DNA of 64,000 nt, from NCBI GenBank assembly GCA_945952105.1, contig CAMFGZ010000003.1, positions 1 to 64,000 of the forward strand, given 5' to 3'. This document shows positions 59,344 through 64,000 of the stretch, one piece after another. The notes under the pieces were generated by a model. It did no database searches and was not told the origin of the DNA. It worked only from the letters and a program-made list of their open reading frames with translations. The first letter of the stretch is position 1; each line of letters begins with the position of its first letter. The DNA is from an uncultured Rhodospirillaceae bacterium (GTDB lineage: Bacteria; Pseudomonadota; Alphaproteobacteria; Reyranellales; Reyranellaceae). The translations under genes and the position numbers were made by a program.

Positions 59344-60524
59344 TTGTCTTCGTTATAGGCCACCCGGATCGACGGAGCACGCTGCGCCGGCCATGAGAAC
59401 AGTCGGCAATCGACACCCAACGCGCCCAGGGCGGAGATCGCCTCGTCCCGCAGTGCGGGGTCCATCGGCTGCTCGCGCTCTGCATCGTCGGAAGGACGCA
59501 TGTGGCTATGGCTGTTGCGGCCGTTGCGGGTGCCATCGAGGGAGCGGCCGAGTTTGCCTTCGATGGCGCGCATATGTTCCTTGCGGGCGAGCCGGACGGC
59601 GGCGGGAAGCATCGGCCAGGGGCGGCGGGTCGCCGAAAAATGATCGAGCAGGTTCGTCAGCGTTTCGACGGGCCGGTCGATCAGGCTTTCATACGGAATG
59701 AGCTTGATGAGGCCGGGGTGACGGGCCGCCTGTTGCTGATAGGAGATGAACTGGCGCGCGTACGAGGTCAGGGCCGCCTCGAAGAGGTATTCGCGAAACG
59801 ACATGTCCGCCACCGGGCGCCCCCGGAACAGATGGTAAGCCGGATTCACATGCGCCTGGCAGTAGCGAAAATACGACGTCGCCTGATCGACGGGGTTTCG
59901 ATAGACGAGCGCGATCGGAGCGCCGCGCCCCTTGCGTGCCGCACGGTCCATTGCCGGAACCTTGATCGGGGCAAAGTCGTAGGCCGCAAGGTCGACGGGC
60001 GTATGGCGATAGCTCTCTTCCTCGTGAAGGCAGTCATAGCCGGGAACATGGAAGCTGGTCCGGTTCCACCACTCTGTCGTGTCGGCGAGGCCCTCGAAGC
60101 CGGGGCACACGGTATGACCAATGAACAGATGATCGTCAGGCAGGGTCCCCGCTACGCGAAACAGCGGGCCGCCCCTGAAACGCTCGAAGTCGAAGGCCGG
60201 TCCCTGTGGATTACCGACAATTTCCCCGGTCAGAAGATCGTCCAGCCGCCCGCCCTGATCGAGATGGCAAACGAACGAAAACACATACCGCAGGAACCAC
60301 GTGCCTGAACGCGGTACGGTTGAGAGTACGGGGAGACGATAATTTCCTAACATGTGCACGATACGAAGGAAGTACCCCCATTCTCCCCGGTCAAATCTTA
60401 CATTTATCTTAACAGGCCAAGGGCGCCCCGGCCTCCCTTTTTTGCGCAAAGATGACTCACCCCATTCGTTCAGGTTGTAGAACGGATCAATCTTTAGCTT
60501 GGCGATTTTCTGCTTTGCGGTCAT
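59316..60524 (-). CDS. PAPS-dependent sulfotransferase
   Basis: A 402-residue cytoplasmic sulfotransferase. The 5'-phosphosulfate loop is [15 protein letters not shown] (residues about 68-82), and the 3'-phosphate segment is probably [17 protein letters not shown] with Arg and Ser. It has a lysine-rich N terminus and a C-terminal extension of about 80 residues that looks partly disordered. It is the first gene of the unit, overlapping or abutting cysD, so the local APS/PAPS pathway probably supplies it. Acceptor unknown: cell-surface polysaccharide or a secreted metabolite are typical. The 5' region is less GC-rich than the rest. Confidence 0.88.
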   Translation of the reverse strand: MTAKQKIAKLKIDPFYNLNEWGESSLRKKGRPGRPWPVKINVRFDRGEWGYFLRIVHMLGNYRLPVLSTVPRSGTWFLRYVFSFVCHLDQGGRLDDLLTGEIVGNPQGPAFDFERFRGGPLFRVAGTLPDDHLFIGHTVCPGFEGLADTTEWWNRTSFHVPGYDCLHEEESYRHTPVDLAAYDFAPIKVPAMDRAARKGRGAPIALVYRNPVDQATSYFRYCQAHVNPAYHLFRGRPVADMSFREYLFEAALTSYARQFISYQQQAARHPGLIKLIPYESLIDRPVETLTNLLDHFSATRRPWPMLPAAVRLARKEHMRAIEGKLGRSLDGTRNGRNSHSHMRPSDDAEREQPMDPALRDEAISALGALGVDCRLFSWPAQRAPSIRVAYNEDKWRRKQASR

Positions 60525-60746
60525 CGGATCCCTTACGCCGGGTTTTGACGGAGGGGCGTTTCACGCCACGGTGGGCGGGCAGTTGCAGATCGCCCATGTC
60601 AGTCGCACGGTCCGGTCGGGTTTGCCCTGCTGATCGTCGCGGCCGGCCGGCTGCGCCGGCGGCGGCCGCGAAACGGGGTTCTCGAGAGGCTGTCTGAGCG
60701 GCTGACGCCTTGCTAGAGAGGGGCCGCCATTCGTTGAGGAGATCCC
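60525..60746. other. divergent intergenic region without a gene
   Basis: Between the sulfotransferase and reductase genes. I see no coding frame of either strand that looks real. A GC-rich palindrome near 60650-60675 (GGCCGGCCGGCTGCGCCGGC region) could form a hairpin. The reductase ribosome site GGAG lies near 60738-60741. Promoters for both flanking genes are expected here but none stands out. Confidence 0.5.
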
Positions 60747-61739
60747 ATGACATTCCGCGCGCTCGTCTTGACCCAGGGTGCCGACCGCAAGGTGAGCGGC
60801 GCTATCGAAGTCCTGCCCGAGGACCGGCTGCCGGCAGGCGATGTCACCGTTGCCATCGACCATTCGACCCTTAACTACAAGGACGGGCTCGTGCTCACGA
60901 GCGGCGGTGGCCTGGTGAAGACCTGGCCGCATGTCGGCGGTATCGACTTCGCGGGTACGGTGGAGACCTCTGAAAACCCGGCATTCAAGCCCGGCGACAA
61001 GGTCGTGCTGAACGGCTATCGGGTCGGCGAGCTGCATTGGGGCGGCTACGCCTCCAAGGCACGCGTCAAAGGTGACTGGCTCGTCAAGTTGCCGGCCTCG
61101 ATCTCGACCAGACACGCGATGGCGATCGGCACGGCCGGCTACACATCGATGCTCTGCGTGAGGGCGCTCGAGAAGCACGGCATCACGCCGGCCTCGGGTG
61201 AAGTTCTCGTCACGGGCGCCGCCGGCGGCGTGGGCTCGGTCGCCGTCGCGATCCTGGCCAAGCTCGGCTACTCCGTCGTCGCCGCCACCGGCCGGCCGCA
61301 GGAAGGCGACTACCTGAAGGCGCTCGGCGCCGCCGCGATCATGGACCGCAAGGAACTGACCGAGGCGCCGGACCGTCCGCTTCTCTCGGAACGTTTTGCC
61401 GGCGTCGTCGACACCGTCTCTGGCGTGATGTTTGCAAGAGCGCTGGCGCAGGTGAAGTACGGCGGCGTGGCGGCAGTCTGCGGCCTCGCCGCCGGACCTG
61501 CGTTCCCGGGCTCGATCCTGCCCTTCATCCTGCGCGGCGTGTCCGTCTACGGCATCGACTCGGTGATGCTGCCGAAGGCGCCGCGCGAGGAAGCGTGGAA
61601 GCGTCTCGGGAGCGACCTGCCGCTCGACAAGCTCGACAGCACCGTGAGCGAGGCGGGGCTGGGCGACCTGATGGCGCTGGCCCCAAAAATCCTCAAAGGA
61701 GAGATACGTGGCCGCGTAGTTGTCGACGTGAACAAGTGA
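60747..61739 (+). CDS. acuI: acrylyl-CoA reductase-like MDR oxidoreductase (AcuI/YhdH family)
   Basis: A 330-residue NADPH-dependent enzyme of the zinc-free medium-chain group. NYKDGLVLTSGGGLVKTWPH and the cofactor loop VLVTGAAGGVGSVAVAIL are diagnostic of the AcuI/YhdH branch, which reduces acrylyl-CoA to propionyl-CoA. SVYGIDSVMLPKAPREEAW near residue 270 is also typical. GAGGAG lies in front of the ATG. It is followed by an aminotransferase gene after 41 bases; together they might serve beta-alanine or propionate-type metabolism, though co-function is only inferred. Confidence 0.88.
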   Translation: MTFRALVLTQGADRKVSGAIEVLPEDRLPAGDVTVAIDHSTLNYKDGLVLTSGGGLVKTWPHVGGIDFAGTVETSENPAFKPGDKVVLNGYRVGELHWGGYASKARVKGDWLVKLPASISTRHAMAIGTAGYTSMLCVRALEKHGITPASGEVLVTGAAGGVGSVAVAILAKLGYSVVAATGRPQEGDYLKALGAAAIMDRKELTEAPDRPLLSERFAGVVDTVSGVMFARALAQVKYGGVAAVCGLAAGPAFPGSILPFILRGVSVYGIDSVMLPKAPREEAWKRLGSDLPLDKLDSTVSEAGLGDLMALAPKILKGEIRGRVVVDVNK

Positions 61740-61780
61740 TAGCTTCGTTTCCAATCCATTCTTAGCCTGAAGGTCTGCCG

Positions 61781-63106
61781 ATGACGCCGTCGAATACCGC
61801 GCCTGCTGCCAACAATCTCGAAGCGTTCTTCATGCCGTTCACCGCGAACCGGCAGTTCAAGAAGAACCCGCGCATGCTGGCCAGGGCGAAGGGTGTTCAC
61901 TATTGGACTCCGGAAGGTCGCAAGATCATCGACGGTACGGCGGGCCTGTGGTGCGTCAACGCCGGTCATGGCCGCGAGGAGATCAAGGCCGCGATCGCCA
62001 AGCAGCTCGACGAGATGGATTACGCGCCCTCGTTCCAGATGGGCCATCCCAAGGCTTTCGAGCTGGCCGCGCGCCACGCCGCGATGCTGCCGGGCGACCT
62101 TAACCACGCCTTCTACTGCAACTCGGGCTCCGAGGCGGTCGACAGCGCACTCAAGATCGCGCTGGCGTACCATCGCGCCAACGGCCAGGGCACGCGGACC
62201 CGGTTCGTCGGCCGCGAGCGCGGCTATCACGGCGTCGGCTTTGGCGGCATCTCCGTCGGTGGCATGGTGAACAATCGCAAGTGGTTCGGCGCGATGCTGC
62301 CGGGCGTCGACCACCTGCCGCACACGCATCTGCCGGAAAATGCCTTCTCCAGGGGCGAGCCGGAGAACGGCGCGCATCTCGCCGACGCGCTGGAAGGCAT
62401 CGTCGGCCTGCACGATGCCTCGAACATCGCTGCCGTCATCGTTGAGCCTTGCGCCGGCTCCACGGGCTTCCTGCCGCCGCCGAAGGGCTACCTGAAGCGC
62501 CTGCGGGAGATCTGCGACAAGCACGGCATCCTGCTGATCTTCGACGAAGTCATCACCGGCTTCGGCCGCCTCGGCACCGGCTTTGCCGCCGACAAGTTCG
62601 GCGTGATCCCCGATCTGATGACGGTGGCGAAGGGCATTTCCAATGCGACCGTGCCGATGGGCGGCGTATTCGTGCGCAAGAACGTGTTCGACGGGCTGAT
62701 GAACGGTCCGGAGAACGCGATCGACCTGTTCCACGGCTACACCTACTCGGCCCATCCGCTGGCCTGCGCCGCGGCCTCGGCCGTGCTCGACATTTACCGC
62801 GACGAGGAGCTGTTCGCCCGCGCCGCCGAGCTGTCGCCGTACTGGGAGGAGGGCATCCACTCGCTGAAGGGCCTGCCGAACGTCACCGACATCCGCAATC
62901 TCGGCATGGCCTGCGGCATCGACCTGGCGCCGGAAGGTGCGGTCGGCACGCGCGGCTACAAGGCCTTCACCAAGGCCTTCGAACTCGGCCTGATGGTCCG
63001 CCAGTCGGGCGACGCGATCGCGATGTCGCCGCCGCTGGTGATCGAGAAGGCGCAGATCGACGAGATCGTCGACATCACCGCCAAGACCATCAAGGCGGTC
63101 GCCTAA
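61781..63106 (+). CDS. class III omega-aminotransferase, beta-alanine:pyruvate type
   Basis: A 441-residue PLP enzyme. Signatures: FMPFTANRQFKKNPRML near the N terminus, GSEAVDSALKIALAYHRA, LLIFDEVITGFGRLGTGFAA and the Schiff-base Lys in DLMTVAKGISNATVPMGG (about residue 290). The start and length fit beta-alanine:pyruvate transaminases, which deaminate beta-alanine or other omega-amino acids to semialdehydes. Next to the AcuI-type reductase this suggests C3 amine/acid catabolism. LysE exporter gene follows after 21 bases. Confidence 0.92.
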   Translation: MTPSNTAPAANNLEAFFMPFTANRQFKKNPRMLARAKGVHYWTPEGRKIIDGTAGLWCVNAGHGREEIKAAIAKQLDEMDYAPSFQMGHPKAFELAARHAAMLPGDLNHAFYCNSGSEAVDSALKIALAYHRANGQGTRTRFVGRERGYHGVGFGGISVGGMVNNRKWFGAMLPGVDHLPHTHLPENAFSRGEPENGAHLADALEGIVGLHDASNIAAVIVEPCAGSTGFLPPPKGYLKRLREICDKHGILLIFDEVITGFGRLGTGFAADKFGVIPDLMTVAKGISNATVPMGGVFVRKNVFDGLMNGPENAIDLFHGYTYSAHPLACAAASAVLDIYRDEELFARAAELSPYWEEGIHSLKGLPNVTDIRNLGMACGIDLAPEGAVGTRGYKAFTKAFELGLMVRQSGDAIAMSPPLVIEKAQIDEIVDITAKTIKAVA

Positions 63107-63127
63107 GGCGGCCTCGAGGAGGGAGAG

Positions 63128-63763
63128 GTGGTCTCGCCGACGGCGCTGGCCGCCTTCGCCGCGGTGGCGCTCGGGATGGTTCTGACACCCGGGCCCAACA
63201 TGGCCTATCTCATCTCCCGCTCGATCTGCCAGGGCCGGGTCGCCGGCCTGGTCTCGCTGGGCGGCGTCGCGCTGGGCTTCGTCACCTATATGCTTCTGGC
63301 GGCGTTCGGCATTACGGCGCTGCTGTTCACCATCCCCTATGCCTATGACGCGCTGCGCCTGGCGGGCGCGGCGTATCTCGCCTGGCTGGCCTGGAGCGCG
63401 CTCCGGCCCGGCGGGCGCTCGCCGTTCGAGGTGCGGGACCTGCCGCCCGATTCGCCTCGGCGACTGTTCATGATGGGATTGCTCACCAACCTCCTCAATC
63501 CCAAGATCGCCGCGCTCTATCTCTCCCTGCTGCCGCAGTTCGTCGATGCCGACCGCGGCAACGTGCTTGGCCAGACACTCCTGCTCGGCGGCAGCCAGAT
63601 CGCGATCAGCCTCACGATCAACGCGTTGATCGTCGTGGCGGCCGGCTCCGTCGCTGCATTCCTCACCGGCCGGCCGTTCTGGATGGCCGCGCAGCGATGG
63701 CTGATGGGAACCGTGCTCGGGGCGCTCGCCGTACGCATGGCGTTCGACACGGGTCGCCGCTAA
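63128..63763 (+). CDS. LysE/RhtB-family amino acid exporter
   Basis: A 211-residue inner-membrane exporter with six hydrophobic segments. LGMVLTPGPNMAYLISRSI near residue 18 and the MGLLTNLLNPKIAALYLSLLP motif near 120 (split MGLLTNLLNPKIA and ALYLSLLP) are the family hallmarks. The GTG start at 63128 has GAGGAGGG upstream. It follows the omega-aminotransferase by 21 bases and may export its amino acid substrate or product. Substrate not determined. Confidence 0.92.
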   Translation: MVSPTALAAFAAVALGMVLTPGPNMAYLISRSICQGRVAGLVSLGGVALGFVTYMLLAAFGITALLFTIPYAYDALRLAGAAYLAWLAWSALRPGGRSPFEVRDLPPDSPRRLFMMGLLTNLLNPKIAALYLSLLPQFVDADRGNVLGQTLLLGGSQIAISLTINALIVVAAGSVAAFLTGRPFWMAAQRWLMGTVLGALAVRMAFDTGRR

Positions 63764-63808
63764 AAAGGTGCCTCGACCAGCCGTTACAAGGGCCGGGGAA
63801 CGGGCGAA

Positions 63809-64000
63809 GTGATTCTCGACGACAATGTAACGGCTTTGGTGGGGGCGGCTGCTGCGGTGGCCCATGTCGCCATTGCCGGCGCCGTCACGATCCACGTGCT
63901 GCTTTACAAGCGCAGCGTCGGTGCGGCCGTTTCCTGGATCGGCATCGCCTGGCTGTCTCCTTTCATGGGAGGGCTGCTCTACGCCATCATGGGGATCAAC
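63809..64000 (+). CDS. cardiolipin synthase, N-terminal part (cut by window end)
   Basis: The first 64 codons of a gene that continues past the window. From GTG at 63809 the frame gives an N-terminal helix (VGAAAAVAHVAIAGAVTIHV), then LLYKRSVGAAVSWIGIAW and LSPFMGGLLYAIMGIN, the PLDc_N region of cardiolipin synthases, where a two-helix anchor precedes the catalytic domain. The HKD motifs lie beyond the window. The start could also be elsewhere in this GC-rich leader. Confidence 0.75.
   Translation, partial: MILDDNVTALVGAAAAVAHVAIAGAVTIHVLLYKRSVGAAVSWIGIAWLSPFMGGLLYAIMGIN

Noticed and set aside
61547-63895. A 782-codon open frame on the minus strand
   Set aside because: It spans the reductase, aminotransferase and LysE genes on the other strand and has no domain; a GC-rich shadow.

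Overview
The window is a chromosomal segment of a high-GC alphaproteobacterium. This rests on very dense coding, many ATGA-type overlaps, glyQ-glyS-ppdK in series, an EcfG-like promoter, and three Bug/TTT-type periplasmic binding proteins together with Liv and Dpp type ABC importers. The combination fits a soil or water heterotroph of the Rhodospirillales/Hyphomicrobiales sphere; Reyranella-like is my guess from gene style, with no marker gene to prove it. Most of the window is ordinary metabolism. One clear accessory island lies at about 26.7-32.0 kb.

Layout. 0.07-3.3 kb, minus: APH-type phosphotransferase, Bug binding protein, alpha/beta hydrolase, DUF4189 protein. 3.3-5.2 kb: AI-2E-type permease facing a DUF883/small-membrane-protein pair whose ribosome site is buried in a strong leader hairpin. 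5.3-13.4 kb, minus: fused ABC exporter, LLM flavin monooxygenase, two Bug proteins, a VOC protein, and a glutaredoxin-DinB fusion whose first catalytic Cys codon is an in-frame TGA. 13.5-16.1 kb: LysR regulator, REP-flanked RAYT transposase, serine hydrolase. 16.2-21 kb: complete Liv-type importer. 21-26.7 kb: DUF1398, MarR with a palindromic operator, TauD-type dioxygenase, membrane protein, GNAT, iron-dependent alcohol dehydrogenase and SDR.

26.7-32 kb: island with a decayed IS4-type transposase, a large phage-structural-like protein carrying a C-terminal toxin-like tip (frameshifted at a G7 tract), a DUF4279 putative immunity gene, an unknown gene, a truncated second copy of the toxin's N terminus, and an IS481-like remnant. 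32-37 kb: TauE/SafE exporter, small secreted protein, tRNA-Pro(CGG), aspartate dehydrogenase, Spy-like protein, GlpD. 37-44 kb: glyQ, glyS, ppdK, meaB, HIT. 44-48.3 kb: LysR, then a membrane-anchored NMNAT-like nucleotidyltransferase with two related GNAT acetyltransferases and a small protein. 48.3-55.5 kb, minus: gamma-glutamyltransferase plus complete Dpp-type importer. 55.6-60.5 kb, minus: YgfZ; then sulfotransferase, CysD and CysNC, a PAPS-making and PAPS-using unit. 60.7-64 kb: acrylyl-CoA reductase-like enzyme, class III aminotransferase, LysE exporter, start of a cardiolipin synthase.

The best leads for something undescribed are the possible UGA-selenocysteine glutaredoxin-DinB protein, the phage-scaffold toxin locus with its truncated duplicate, the hairpin-masked DUF883 leader, and the nucleotidyltransferase/twin-GNAT cassette.
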